Source of the DNA: Paracamarosporium sp. OC-R06-R3
Lineage: Eukaryota > Ascomycota > Dothideomycetes > Pleosporales > Didymosphaeriaceae
Assembly (NCBI GenBank): GCA_019828545.1
Contig: JACVRA010000237.1
Location: 1 to 64,000 of the forward strand
Direction: 5' to 3'
DNA length: 64,000 nt
Part shown: piece after piece, positions 22,785 to 34,444 of the stretch
How positions within the stretch are numbered: position 1 is the stretch's first letter
Layout of the letters: each line of letters begins with the position of its first letter
Notes under the pieces: model-generated
The model's input: only the letters and a program-made list of their open reading frames with translations
Database searches by the model: none
What the model was told of the DNA's origin: nothing
Translations under genes and position numbers: made by a program

Positions 22785-24630
22785 CTTTCCCGGCTGACAA
22801 GTTCCTTATTAGACAATCAAATATAATGAATATGATCTGAATAATTGTTCTCAAAGCCAGTGGAGTTTGTGCAACTGCTTGATGAGTTGTTTCATGTGCT
22901 TGCGAACTCTGTTATATACACCATCTTTCCAACCCAACGATATTCCTTCTCTATTTTTGAAGCTGCTTTGATCCCGCGTAAGCAAACCGTGAAGGAGGAG
23001 TTGTGGGCTGAGAAACAAACAGATCCTTTCGACATCCAGAGCACGCATCTTGAGGCTGTTCATAATCGTGCGCCTCAAATGCCAAGCAAAAGTGACTTTC
23101 TCAGCCGCATCTTTCCTGCGTTGTACAGCAGATCATGTACGTTTTAGACAAGGGAGAAATGTTGCTGACAGGATGTCTGGGCACTTTCCTAATCAGGTAC
23201 CTTGTGTAAGCGAACAACCGCGTATAATTTTATCGCAGGCTGGATCGTCTTTGCTCCGCCTCCGCCTCCGCCTCCTCCACAATTTCTGCCCCATGTTGAA
23301 ACGAGCAAGATGAGTGGAGTACGTGTGGTCGTTGATAAGTTATCGCGAACATAGTCATTGGACACCCTGTAATTGCTGGAAAATTCGACCAGCGATTCAT
23401 TTTGGTGCGTGGTGTTCGTGCTCACTGCTTCAGTGGGTCTTTCATACGTCACACATATCCTATATCAAGGTCTAGCCAGTTCCTAGACTAGGCGCAAATA
23501 AATTGATTATGTGCTCGATTGCAAGTATAGAAAATCTGAGTCAAAGTGCTCGTCAAAGCTTGAGCTTCAGTAAATACAATTCTCAATCCCATGACGTCAC
23601 ATGCCATCTCACCATATCCGTCAACCTTATCATCAATCTAAGCGACCTTGAGCTTTCTAATTTCACAAGCCGTCGTTATTCAGACTACAATCACCGTTCG
23701 TAATCTTCGCACCTAAACTTCACACGTTCAGTCAATGTGACGGTTCAAGGAGCTCTTTCCCTCTGGGAGAAGGCTAAACCTATCTGAGACTAGCGCTGTT
23801 TACGCTGGTAGACGTACATACTCTACAGCTTCTAGATAGCACACCTAGTTAGTTGATACACAATCTTCTCACCAACCTTTTTGATCACCTACTGCGTGAT
23901 CTTACAGTCAAAGTTCACACCGTATATGCGTAGTGCGGCTCACATGTCTGAGTAGGTTAAACGCGAAAGCGAGTGGCTAGGTGTGCAGGTGGTCTTGATC
24001 GACATTAGTCGGATGCCTTAATAAGTGTTTTGCCGTAATCAAAGTACAAAAGGAAGCGCAATATCCAAGTCGTGTAATTTAAGTAGTGATCGACTATAAT
24101 GACACCATATCTCCCGTACACAGGTATCTCACTTATGGGATGCTTACATAGCAAAGCCTTTTTTCCCATAGAGAACCCACACTTGCCAAAAACGGAGAAA
24201 GCATTTACTCATAAGCGGTTGAAAGTTGCTTGAAAGTCGCTGCACCGACCAAGCCTTGTAGTGATGTGAATAACGACATCTGGATGCAAAGAGCATACTG
24301 TTTGAACGTGTTAAAATTAACCATCACGTAAGATTGCTATATTAAAAAACAAAAGTTGATACAGCAGTTCAGATGTCATTTTAATGAGAACCAAGCTCAC
24401 ATGTCAGGTGTTGGAGATTATCATGGGACCAAAGGCCCGTCTCACGTACTGACACAGGGTCACAAGCTTCTGTCTTGTTTGCAACATAGCATGTGTATTG
24501 AGGCAAAAACAAGACCAATGTACAACTAAAGTGACCCGGTCTAGATATAATACCCATGTATTACAATAGCTGTATGAAATCATATGTTACGCCACGCTTG
24601 CGACTCTTATGAAGTGCCTAATTGAGTGCA
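22785..24630. other. Intergenic, no gene seen
   Basis: About 1.8 kb. It includes a short CTCCGC microsatellite at 23254-23279. No reading frame with a motif and no RNA gene was recognised. Confidence 0.5.
23254..23279. repeat. Short (CTCCGC)n microsatellite
   Basis: About four imperfect copies of a 6-bp unit ending CCTCCTCC. On the minus strand it produces a glycine run in an unsupported short frame. Confidence 0.7.
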
Positions 24631-25623
24631 TTAAAGATTCATGCTACCACATTTTCTAGCCGCATCTCCATCCGACAGTGCTGCCTCGCCGTTTTCAGCC
24701 GGCTTCGATCCGTCACTATCAGAAGCGGTATCTGGCTTCAGCTGGTCTTTCGGTGGTGGCGAGGTTCTCGATTTTGGTGGCGCAGAAGCAGGAGCAGCAT
24801 CGGGGTCGTCAGGCGTTGCAGTCGGCGGTATGGTCAGTCCCATGGGAGCCGTCGTGTCAATCGTACCTGCGGCAGGAGCGGCAGGAGGAGCGCCTACGAC
24901 AAGAGACGCAGGCATCGAAGGATTCGGCCGAGCGCGAAGAGCAGCACTCGCTGCATCAGGTGTCGCGTTCATATACATATCAGCTATACAACTTGTTAGC
25001 ATTGTCTCTAAAATCCCTCGATTGAACTTACGGTCGTTCATCGTATTATTGCGTACGACCTTGTCATACAAGCGCGTCAAACGAGCTACCTCACTCCTTA
25101 CGCTGACCGAATCGTCGATTGCTATCTCATCATAACCATGAGCTCCACTCTGAATTCCCAGCCACATGACTTCAGAATTTTCCATCTCGTCGACGACACG
25201 ATCGAGATCATCCCGGAACATGCGCGCCCGCATCGGCTGTCCCCGTGACTTGAGGTAGGCGACGATTCCCGCGATGATGGTATTCAGGGCGCCGAAAACG
25301 GTAATGAGAATGTGTGAGGATGCTGAGGCACCTAGGCCTGTCAGGGCGGCTCCTAGTACAACTTGTGAAAGGAGAAGCGTGTTCGTTAATGCGGCCGTGA
25401 ACATATACGTCCTATTCTGAGCATTCCGCTTGTGGACGGCACGCCCATAAAGTGACCTTCTGGTGATTGGCTGTTGGAGCGCATCTTTGGGAATATTAGA
25501 CGGGGGAACACCAGCCAGATGACAGAACTGGTGATGAATGTCCTTGAAATTCCATCGCGTGTCTTGTCCAAGGTGTGGCGTCGATATCTCCGAGCCGATT
25601 AGGGGTGTTTCCTCGTTGTACAT
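24631..25623 (-). CDS. Fungal SLATT (SMODS/SLOG-associating two-TM effector) protein
   Basis: ATG at 25623 (MYNEETPLIG) is the first in-frame ATG; the codon at 25659 is TTG. The core has two adjacent membrane helices, TNTLLLSQVVLGAALTGLGAS and ILITVFGALNTIIAGIVAYL, followed by the amphipathic helix SRGQPMRARMFRDDLDRVVD with a charged coiled segment. This is the arrangement of the SLATT_fungal domain. A 48-bp intron (24984-25031: GTAAGT donor, GCTAAC branch, TATAG acceptor) contains no stop and is a multiple of three, so it is easily mis-read as coding; the spliced product is about 314 aa. The C-terminal 110 residues are Pro/Ala/Ser-rich and likely disordered. In bacteria, SLATT domains are predicted membrane-perforating effectors of nucleotide-signalling defence systems. 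The fungal role is unknown. No nucleotide-cyclase or SLOG gene lies beside it. Confidence 0.8.
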   Translation of the reverse strand: MYNEETPLIGSEISTPHLGQDTRWNFKDIHHQFCHLAGVPPSNIPKDALQQPITRRSLYGRAVHKRNAQNRTYMFTAALTNTLLLSQVVLGAALTGLGASASSHILITVFGALNTIIAGIVAYLKSRGQPMRARMFRDDLDRVVDEMENSEVMWLGIQSGAHGYDEIAIDDSVSVRSEVARLTRLYDKVVRNNTMNDRKFNRGILETMLTSCIADMYMNATPDAASAALRARPNPSMPASLVVGAPPAAPAAGTIDTTAPMGLTIPPTATPDDPDAAPASAPPKSRTSPPPKDQLKPDTASDSDGSKPAENGEAALSDGDAARKCGSMNL

Positions 25624-26302
25624 CAGCACAATGCATCCGCGAGGATAAAAAGTTAGCAAAGTCGACTCCGATCACGAAAGCAACAGTTGCAGCCCTCCTC
25701 TTGCGCCCAAACCTCTCCTGATATCGACGATAATCGTTCGATGCTTAAGTATCCAGTAAAGTGATTACAACGACATTGTAACCATCTCTAATGGCAAGAG
25801 ACGACCAAGATGCAGGATTTGACGATAGCCCCAATAGCCTGGATCTAGATCGAAAGTGGATACGCGGTGTCACTAGTCATAAGAGTCTAGCTCGCATTAT
25901 CATAGGGGCGCCGATGCTCTTCCCACCGATCAATCCAGACCCTGTATCGCTCCTCACAGTCCCCGCCCTCTCAGCAGACTTTTTTTTATTATCCGTGAGG
26001 CGATGCGCTCGCGGGCTACAATGAACTTTTGCTTGATCGCCTCTAGTAGGATCGGTGCGCGTTCGCAGCTGCGGGAAGGAGGTTGCGATTGATGGCGGGG
26101 TTGTGCTACTTCATGCTTTACGTAACAAACTAAAAGTTATAGTACTCAACAAACATATCGTCGCAACGTCGGTAAAGCAAATGCTACCTATATTGTGCGG
26201 CATACGACTATTGCATCGCCCTAACGTTATGACGTATTGACGCTTTGAAATATATTGTATTTGAATGAATATCGTTTGGTGACTGTTGCTTGATTGTCGC
26301 TT
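25624..26302. other. Intergenic, no gene seen
   Basis: About 680 bp. A 77-codon plus-strand frame at 25791 has no motif and was not accepted. Confidence 0.45.
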
Positions 26303-26668
26303 TTAGTAACTCAGCAATAGCGCGAGCGGCATGATGACATTCGTTCCTTCAATATTTAGATTTGCCCCGTCGTCAAGCAAAAGCTTACATAAAGCAGTAG
26401 ACCTACGCTTGACGGCGTAGTATAGGGGTGTACGATCCCTCGAGCCTTGATGGTCGTCGACTTTTCCGGTTGCAAGCAGTATTGTCACAATGTCTCCACT
26501 ACCTTCTCTTGAAGCTTTGAGCAGGACAGTCTGGTGATTTTCATCGCGAATATCAAGGTTAGTGCCTTGTGCAAACAACGTCTGAATGGATTTGACATCG
26601 AGTGTGTGACCCGAGTATATAACGGTACAAATCTTGTGAAAGACAAATGAATTCTCATGAGAGACCAT
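26303..26668 (-). CDS. Short ankyrin-repeat protein or fragment
   Basis: The 121-codon frame from ATG at 26668 holds about three ankyrin repeats. Diagnostic pieces are AQGTNLDIRDENHQTVLLKASREG, RDRTPLYYAVKRRSTALCKLLLDDGANLNIEG and a half-repeat at the end (cited in part only by position: residues 33-55 and 76-108). Fungal ankyrin proteins usually carry many more repeats and often an N-terminal NACHT or F-box region, so this looks like a fragment of a larger gene that has decayed. No signal peptide is present. A distinct small scaffold protein is possible. Confidence 0.5.
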   Translation of the reverse strand: MVSHENSFVFHKICTVIYSGHTLDVKSIQTLFAQGTNLDIRDENHQTVLLKASREGSGDIVTILLATGKVDDHQGSRDRTPLYYAVKRRSTALCKLLLDDGANLNIEGTNVIMPLALLLSY

Positions 26669-27278
26669 TCGTCTATAGGGTCGGTCTTGCTGAGGAGACT
26701 TTAGAGTATTGTGGGATCTTCTGGGAAAGATAACACGGCTGCGACAGTAGATATGTCTGTGGTAAGAAGCAAATGCTTCACTTGTTCGTCTCAGTGACCC
26801 ATTATGAGCTTTTGCAATCCTCGGTCATGTCTGCGAATCGCTCACTCAAGCATGTGGTGGGTAACTTTGACTTGATCGGTTCTTTTCCAAGTATGTATGA
26901 TCATCCGAAAGATAAGGAATGCGTCCGGATTCCACATTTTGATGTCGATAATTTCGGAGGTAAATGGGAGCAAAAAAAGCAAGACTAAGCTTTGCTCGTA
27001 CTGGATGCTCACATCGAGGACGCAAAACTCCGCATTGTTATGGATGCATCGCAGCAGTTCAGGGCTGGTGAGAGCAGATGTCGCAGCACGAACCATCATA
27101 GGCTTTGACTCGTCTGTTTCCTGTAGAGTGGGTCGCCTATTTCTAGTGGATGAAAGGAAAAGTGTCTTATCAAAGGCTAGATGACAATCATGCAGACATA
27201 GGTTACGAGAAAATCCTGATTCTTTCGAATTCATTCTTGACCCGGAACTTAACCTGTTCCCTAACATTTCCTTGTGTT
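26669..27278. other. Intergenic, no convincing gene
   Basis: About 610 bp between the ankyrin fragment and the regulator gene. A 161-codon minus-strand frame (26842-27327) overlaps the end of the regulator and has no motif. Confidence 0.4.
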
Positions 27279-28590
27279 TTATAGTTGTGAGACTATCACA
27301 TTTGGCCACTCCAGCCAGTCTTTCCAATATGTGCCCAAAGATCTAGTAATCGCTTGAATTAGCATCTGACCTGCATTGCCAACAAGCCACAAGTCACGAT
27401 GTCCATGGAGAAGCACCGCATAGTAGCAGAGAATGACAAGAGCCTCAGGTGTGCGTCTCAACATCAAGTCGGTGAAATCGCCGGAAATAAGAATAGGCCA
27501 GGCCCAAATTAGCCCTACAGGTTGCGTCCCTTCAGGAGCGGTTTCGTTAGGAGATGCCTCAGTCCGATAAACTAGCTGTAGATGTGATACAGCATCACGG
27601 CAAGCCTTTTCTGAGCTTGAACTCATATTCGCATCATCCAGCAAACGGTAGAGACGGTCTGCGACGAGCTGGGCTCGATTTTGCATCTGCGACGATGCTG
27701 CACCCAATGAGTGTTCTGCTTGCCTTAGGATTGGAGATAGGTTGGACTGCAGTAACAGGCTCCACGACCGTTCCGTAATGGCACGAACTCCTCGATGAAG
27801 AATTGAATACGAGATATATCTATCCAAAAAACCGTCCGCATTGCTTTCCGAGGCAGCAACCGCTTCCGCGAGAGCATGCAGCCCAAGAAAGCTTGTGAAG
27901 ATGAGCATAGGCACACAATTTTCCGTGTTGATCTCGACCGGACTGTCGTTGAGTAGGGCTAAGGCTTGCGTTTGGAGGGCCGTAGCTTCCTCGTGGTAAT
28001 ATTTCGCTAGCGCTGGCCTGGCATGGGAAAGGTGCATGGCAGAAAGCGCAAGTAGCTGATGCATGAGGTAAGGAGCAGAAAAGGCAATGGGCATTGTTAC
28101 ACGAAGGAATGCAGGATCAAGCTGCTGACCCCGTGCAAGGCTCGGGGATGTCTCTAAGACGAAATTACTGAGGAGCTCCATGTGACGCATGTTCAGAGGC
28201 GGATTCAATGCGTCATGTTGCGCAGGAGAAGTAGTAGATGGGCAGGGCGATACTGCGCAAGCCGCAAGCGAGGGCGGACTCAATATCTGGGTTGCTGGGG
28301 ACATGGAAACTGTCGAAGAAGTTGTTGATACAAGCGAAGAACCGGCATCTTCTGCTGCTGGACGCGTGGTCAGCGTCGAAGATGGGTAAACGCAGGTCCG
28401 GTCGGTTGTCAAACAATTTCTGCAGCTAGGACGAGTTTCATCGCACTAGCACAAGGCGGCGTAAAGTTAGAAAAATCTCATCATTCCACAAGGAAAACGG
28501 GCCATGGGCAGGAGTAGTTACCTTCACATGGCGACGTTTACAATCCTGGCATCCAAGCCGCGACTTCTTATGCGACCTGCGACGAGCCAT
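27279..28590 (-). CDS. Zn2Cys6 transcription factor
   Basis: Exon 1 (28590-28522) encodes MARRRSHKKSRLGCQDCKRR; exon 2 (28445-27279) follows a 76-bp intron (GTAACT donor, CTAG acceptor). The join completes the binuclear zinc cluster C-x2-C-x6-C-x6-C-x2-C-x6-C across residues 14-41, with the second half reading CDETRPSCRNCLTTDRTC. A Ser/Thr/Pro-rich linker follows, and then an alpha-helical middle region (MRHMELLSNFVLE, PYLMHQLLALSAMHLSH, YYHEEATALQTQALALL) like the UPC2/ECM22-type fungal regulators. It ends YWKDWLEWP. Length is about 410 aa, complete for this subfamily. It should bind CGG-containing promoter sites in the nucleus. The nearest possible target is the RTA1 gene on the same strand, but no target is proven, and it lies 15 kb from the alkylcitrate-type gene set. 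Confidence 0.85.
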
Positions 28591-29462
28591 AGCGAGCCTC
28601 TCCTGCCGATCTAGGAATAGTGAGAGATTGTAAGCGATGTATGGGCAAACACAATGCCGCAAACGCGAACTCGGAGACGAGGGACATGATTGGGGCGAGA
28701 ACAAGGACGAGCAACGAGATATACGAACACGTTGCCAAGAGCCTCGGCTCCGCCAGAGCGGATACGATCGGCGGAACACGACGCATGGACTTACGAATAC
28801 GACCAATACACCATGCCTTTTTTAACTAAGCGCAACTTGATCAGCCCGCTATGAGATGTTAACGAATGACATCTACCTTCTGGTCACAACTAATAAACTC
28901 ATGACGTCATGGTATCTAGCACTTCTTCTCTCCCTGGCAAGAGCAGCCGCGAACCCATCTACCTGTTCACGTCCAGTCTATAATAGCCACAGCTTTTGGT
29001 AAAAGAACTTTCCATATACAATAGGCTGCCTGAATTATGCCGGCCTTGGACTCAATCCGCCTATTGCTAGACGTAGAACACAGGGTTGTCAACGTGACGT
29101 TCTCAAGGAGTAGACAGTAGTGAATTAGTCCCATAAAGACATGCAGGCCCCTCAACGTATGTGTGTCCAAAAATACCCATTTCCGAGGCCGTAATCACGT
29201 TAATACGCGGGCTCTTCATAGGAGGACGTCCGCAGGCTTTCCTCCCCTTTAATCCTACTTTCACTTGATCTGTCATCACGTGAATTCCTACTATGTTTGC
29301 GTATCACACATTGTAATGAAGATGCTGGATGCACTGGAGTAGGTGCATCTCTATCCCTAATTGATTGCCAAAGTTCCTTCAGTAACCCTACCCGCCGCAT
29401 GTACGTACAAAAGCATTGAGGAATGGGTTTTAAATAAGGTGTCGCGTAGCCATAAGTCGATA
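28591..29462. other. Intergenic, no gene seen
   Basis: 872 bp between the regulator and the RTA1 gene. Overlapping short frames on both strands near 28620-28830 are antisense to one another, and none has a motif. Confidence 0.45.
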
Positions 29463-30423
29463 TCAGCGCTTTGTCGTTGCGCTCAACTCCACCGGTTGAG
29501 AGCTGTCTTCTTGGTACGTCAACCTTTCCTCTCCTGACGTAACCCTGAAATGCGATGTTCTGGAGAGACCCGTACCAGGAATACGACTAGGATGATAGAA
29601 GTAGAACAACACCATGACTCCGAACATGAGTATCGTATCGAAAGCATACAGCGGCCACTCATGTACCGTCAGGTAGCCGTTTTGACCGATGGCATACTCC
29701 ACCACCCTGAACAGACTTCGGATCATGATAAGCACACTGACCAAGTACAACATGTACATCATCTGCCTCCACCCTTTCCACGGAGGCATTGAAACATTCG
29801 CCTGATAACATTTGTGGAATTTGACAGCAGTCAAGCAGTATAATCCAAAAACAATGACTTGGACGACCAGGCCAACGATAACAATCCACTGCCCATAGGC
29901 TGCAAGATTAGGCCCCTTTCCATTGGACTTGGAACCGGCAGCCGTCAGACCGGCGCCACCACCCTGGATGTAGAAGGAAAGAATGTCGCCCGCAAGGAAT
30001 GTTTTCGTGAGGCGTGAAGGCCGTATAGGGCTGTATTTGTCACCGTGGAGTGCGGTTATGATCCGACCGAGCGACATATAAATCGAAGCAGCGAAAAGCA
30101 CGGGTGGTAGAAGGATGAACATTTGCTGAATGATGTAGCTCCCAAGCTTGCTGGTGTCATTATGGGCAGCAATTCTAACGGCATAGCCCATGAATTCCAC
30201 TGTGAAAATCGTCAATTATATTTGCAATTGATTGTTGATAACAAGTCTTACTGAATCCGCCGACCAGTAGAGGAATACAGAACCAGAGACGGGTTTTGTA
30301 CATCCGCCAACCGTGTAACGCTGTGACGATGAAGAATAGGACAGCGGAGATAGCCGCAGCTGAAGCGGACGGTAGGTATTTCCAAATGAAGTAGCCGCTC
30401 TTCAATGGTTTCAGTACGGCCAT
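29463..30423 (-). CDS. RTA1-like seven-TM protein
   Basis: Exons 30423-30252 and 30199-29463 are joined over a 52-bp intron (GTAAGA donor, ATTGAC branch, CACAG acceptor), giving LLVGGFMEFMGYAVR, a classic RTA1 family phrase. Other family marks are SYIIQQMFILLPPVLFAASIYM, LAGDILSFYIQGGGAGL and SLFRVVEYAIGQNGYL. Seven hydrophobic helices can be counted and the tail is hydrophilic. The product is about 302 aa, normal for the family. RTA1/RSB1 relatives sit in the plasma membrane and are linked to lipid translocation and resistance to lipid-like toxic compounds such as aminocholesterol. It is on the same strand as the Zn2Cys6 gene about 0.9 kb away; co-regulation is possible but unsupported. Confidence 0.88.
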
Positions 30424-31716
30424 GGCGAAGCCTGTGCGAACGATAGTGCCTATTAGGAACGCTGGGAAACTCGTCGAGAAATGTTAACGAAGCTGAGATG
30501 ATTCTGGTGGTGCTTGCTAATTTTCCAGAGCAGGTACAGAGGTAAAGGCCAAACTGGGAAGCGTCGCTAAATAAGTCTGTTGCCGTCGATAGGAATAAGG
30601 TATGGGCATGCAATCTACCCCTGAGACAGCTAGCTAATAACAACACAGCCACTCACATGTTTGTGCCGTTCTCAGATTCATGCTACCATCGCATGTATTT
30701 CGCCTCAGATAATGAAGTGTGCGTATCTGTGATACGACAAAGCGGCAATGCATACGACGTATTTGGGTTTTAGGCTTTCCACCTAGTGCACGCACGGACA
30801 GGACTTACCGTACCGGTACCGGAATCTGGCTCAATATGATTAGAACCCTAGTAATATTCCACGTGGACGCGTATGCATTCACCTTCCATAGCTTGCCTCC
30901 GTGTCTGTGCAATACGAACACGCCGTCAACTTTGAAGCAGCCCTGGGCTAATTCAAAGATGCAGAGCGCGTGTAGCACATACTCTTTCATAGTATGCTCG
31001 TAATTATCTAATGCCCGTACTGTTCTCTTTTTCGAGACGGGCTGTGACCGAGCTGCACACTGCGGCTACACAAGTGCAGAAGCGAACCGGCGATAAATCA
31101 GATGCATTTGCATCACTTTGGGACAGAGGTTCGAGGCTCTCACACCTGAATGCGCGCAGCTCAAAGCACAGCTGATCTGCGGTCATGAAGGTGCGGTGCG
31201 CGAGTCGTGGGAACGCTTGCTGCAGCACCTGCGCAAAGAGATCTCGCTCATTATTGAGCTCGGATGAACGATCATTCCCGAAATCGACTTTAAGGACCTC
31301 TATCACGCCCCGTACTACTTCAACAGGCGAGCGTGTTTTATTCATAGTCCTTATACTAATGTGCACTGTCTTCTAGGCTTCGTGTAGATTTTATACGGAT
31401 ACGTTACTAAGAGTCTCGGTTCCGCTATGGTGGGTACGCTCGGCCACTCGGATACGACGTATTACACACTTAAGAATACGATGGATAAACTTATGCCTAT
31501 CATTAGTATAGTGCTTTTTGATTAACATAATACGGTAACAGGTTACGTACATGCAACGCGGTTAAGAGCTAATGCATTATTAATTAGTCTTAGAACTTTC
31601 AAGGGTTTGCTTACGAGTTATCTTAGTTATTATAGGACGTGCCATGAGCAGCCTGAGTTAAGTATGAAGGGGTTTTATAGGCTTCTTCAAACCAGAGAAG
31701 GACTACTCCTTATACA
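30424..31716. other. Intergenic, one doubtful ORF and an AT-rich end
   Basis: About 1.3 kb. A 113-codon minus-strand frame from ATG 31345 to 31004 reads like a soluble acidic protein (ELNNERDLFAQVLQQAFPRL) but matches no family I know, so I do not call it. From about 31480 to 31680 the sequence turns AT-rich. Confidence 0.4.
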
Positions 31717-33456
31717 ATGATCTTTGACGCCATGATCTCGGTTACTCTATACATCTCTTTAATAGCTGCTGCTGCGACCTACCTGCCTGATGTTCACGCT
31801 CAGTCTATAATCCGTTCCTTCGAAACATTATGTGCCGAATTCGCTTCTGAGCTCGACCTCCCGAACGTCAAAGTCCATTCCAGCCAGTTCCTTCCACAAG
31901 GCTACAACCTGTTAATTCAAGATTTTGTAAGTTTGGCCTTACACGTTTCAGGCGCATCCTAAACTATTTAGCCTCAATCATGCATTGAATCACAGGGTTC
32001 ATCCCCCGAGCAACTCATTCTCGCTGACGTGTGTCGCGTAACCATGCTCGTAAGCACATCTGCGAACAGCAGTATAACCATGGAAGCTTGGCTACCTAAA
32101 GATTGGACAGGCCGGTTCTTGAGTGGAGGCAATGGCGGTCTGAGCGGCTGTATTCAGTATCCTGACTTGTCATACGGTTCATCTTCAGGGTTCGCGACAG
32201 TCAGTGGGAACAATGGTCATAATGGCTCGTCTGGACTGCCCTTCTATCAACACCCTGAGGTCCTCGAAGATTACGCTTATCGAGCTATTTATACTGGAGG
32301 GGTTGTTGGGAAGCAGGTCACCAATGCCTTCTACAACCGCGATGCTTTCAAGTCCTACTTCATGGGTTGCTCCGGAGGAGGCCGACAAGGATTCAAACTG
32401 GCCCAATCCTTCCCTGAGATATTTGATGGTATCATTGCTGCTGCTCCTGCTATCAATTTTAACAGCTTTGCTAGTTGGGGCGCACGGCTTAGTAGTTTGG
32501 CTGGCTTTGATACCCATTCGACAGATTTTATCAGCGAGTCCCTATGGCAGATCATTCATGAGGAAGTGTTGAGCCAGTGCGATGGTTTAGATGGCGCAGT
32601 GGATGGGTGAGTTCTCCCAATTGGATTGTAGAATACTTACTAATCGAGTTGAAGCATCATCGAAGACACAGACCTCTGTCATCCTCATTACGAACGCCTC
32701 ATCTGTGGTAGAAATGCTAACGATACCACGAACTGCTTGAACGGTGCTCAGGCAGCGAAACTTCGCGCTCTTTACGAGCCTTTCTATAGCGATCATGGTA
32801 CCCTCTTGTATCCCCGCCTTCAACCTGGTACTGAGACAACCTCTTTCAGCACATACTTCTCAGGCACACTTTCAAGTCTCTTTTCAGACTGGTTCAAATA
32901 CGTCATCTATGATCCTTCATTCGACGCGAGAACGTTAGATCGGGATCATCTTTCCTTTGCAGCTATACATGATCCTTTCAACATTAGCACCTATGATCCG
33001 GATCTCTCAGCGTTCGAGAACAAAGGCGGGAAACTTCTTATGCTACACGGTCTAGAGGACAACATTATCCCCACAGAGATTAGCACTCTGTACTATCATC
33101 GCGTTGCTGAGACTATGTCTCGGTCGCCTTTGGATTTAGATACTTTCTATCGTTACTTCCGAGTAAGCGGTTTGAGCCACTGTGCACTAGGAAATGGTGC
33201 ATACAGTCTGGGTATGTACTCGTACGGGATCATCGGCAACGCTTTAGAACAAGACCCGGAGGACAATGTCTTAGCCCGAATTGTGGCATGGGTAGAACGT
33301 GGCGAGGCGCCAAAATACATTCGCGGCACCGCTTTTGTCGGTGGGTCTCCGGGCTCGGAAGTTGCATACAAGCGGAAGCATTGCAAATACCCTGCAAGAA
33401 ATGTTTATGTCGGGGAAGGGAACGATACGAGCGAGAATAGCTGGATATGTCAGTAG
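31717..33456 (+). CDS. Tannase/feruloyl esterase family protein, secreted
   Basis: Three exons (31717-31926, 31996-32606, 32655-33456) with GTAAGT and GTGAGT donors; phases agree at each junction. A signal peptide begins the chain (MISVTLYISLIAAAATYLPDVHA), so export is expected. The nucleophile motif is YFMGCSGGGRQGFKLAQ, the Cys-Ser-x-Gly-Gly form in which the Cys pairs by disulfide with a Cys near the catalytic His. That His lies in VSGLSHCALGNGA, and the acidic partner is in LMLHGLEDNIIP. The product is about 540 aa, full length for the family. Such enzymes cleave ester bonds in tannins, feruloylated polysaccharides or related phenolic esters outside the cell. A second member lies 2 kb downstream on the same strand; the two are clearly divergent, so this is not a recent duplicate. 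Confidence 0.88.
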
Positions 33457-34128
33457 ATGTTCGTACGCAGTACGGATCAGATAAGGATNNNNNNNNNNNN
33501 NNNNNNNNNNNNNNNNNNNNNNNNNNNNNNNNNNNNNNNNNNNNNNNNNNNNNNNNNNNNNNTGCTCAGCTAGCTAGAGTCCATTCAACAGTAGAGCAAA
33601 ATTTTAGACTGCATAAAGCTAAATGGTGGGATCTACGAAATCAATGCTGGCTGCATTATGTGCGGTACAGTCTTGCAAAAATATTTTTCTTGTGGACTTG
33701 GTGCAACAGTCTACAGCTTTATAAAATCCGCTACATAGCTAGGGTGTCCCTGAGAGAAGAAAGTGAGGTAGCACGCCATTTGGTATAAGATGTTTGCTAC
33801 AAAGTACGCCATACGTCTTTGATCTAGATTCGGGCGAGGACAGGTTGCGAATTGCACCCGACGGTTTATAGTGGGAAACTGACGGTCGATTTTGGTATGG
33901 AAAGTCGACTACAAAGAATACGAAATGTATAGAAAGTGCCTGCAGACTGAATTCCAATCGTATCAGTGAGAGTGAACAGTGCCTTTATGCAACACATCTT
34001 TGTACGAGACAATTGAATCAAGATTTCAGCTAAGACTCTATCTGTATCAGCAACATATAACTTTGGAATGACAAGCTTGACTTTGGGGACATCGTGCAGC
34101 GAATCTGTCTGCGGCCAACACGGATCCT
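33457..34128. other. Intergenic including assembly gap
   Basis: It holds the 74-bp run of N and otherwise no motif. An open frame that crosses the gap (to 33788) is an artefact of the undefined bases. Confidence 0.5.
33489..33562. other. Assembly gap, 74 N
   Basis: Run of undefined bases just 33 bp after the stop codon of the first esterase gene. The true length of the missing DNA cannot be known from the N count. Confidence 0.99.
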
Positions 34129-34444
34129 CTATTCATATCGGGAACTTGAGGCTTTTGTCATCGACGGACCCCGGCTGCCGTGCCAGCAAAACGAATGCTT
34201 ATCAAATTCAGCATCGTCCAGCCAGATGAATAGAGATTCATTCTGCTTACCCCTTCCAAGTCCTCAAGCCGGATGTCTCATTGATAAATCCATCGTACAC
34301 TTCGTAGCCGAGATCAACACACAACGGTGCAGGGTTAAAAAGAGGCGTCGTTTGGTGTTTGATTTGATCGAATGGCTGAGGATCTGCAACGACGTAGGCT
34401 ACGGCTACACAGACCAGAACGAAGAAGGTGGAATGAATCATCAT
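34129..34444 (-). CDS. Possible small secreted protein
   Basis: The ATG at 34444 opens a good signal peptide (MMIHSTFFVLVCVAVAYVVA) followed by a short mature part with one Cys (NPAPLCVDLGYEVYDGFINE). The frame meets a GTAAGC donor at 34250. If spliced to the CAG ending at 34175, the second exon adds about 20 residues and stops at 34129, giving roughly 84 aa. A different acceptor is possible. The only evidence is the signal peptide plus a plausible intron, so the call is weak; a plus-strand frame of 139 codons overlaps it but has no motif. Confidence 0.3.

Noticed and set aside
26842..27327. 161-codon minus-strand frame beside the Zn2Cys6 gene
   Set aside because: Overlaps the end of the regulator gene, contains no conserved segment and could not be joined to the ankyrin frame by a credible intron.
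31004..31345. 113-codon minus-strand frame
   Set aside because: Composition looks protein-like, but no motif, signal peptide or neighbour link supports it.
33447..33788. Open frame across the N run
   Set aside because: Its length depends on undefined bases; the part after the gap shows no similarity to known proteins.
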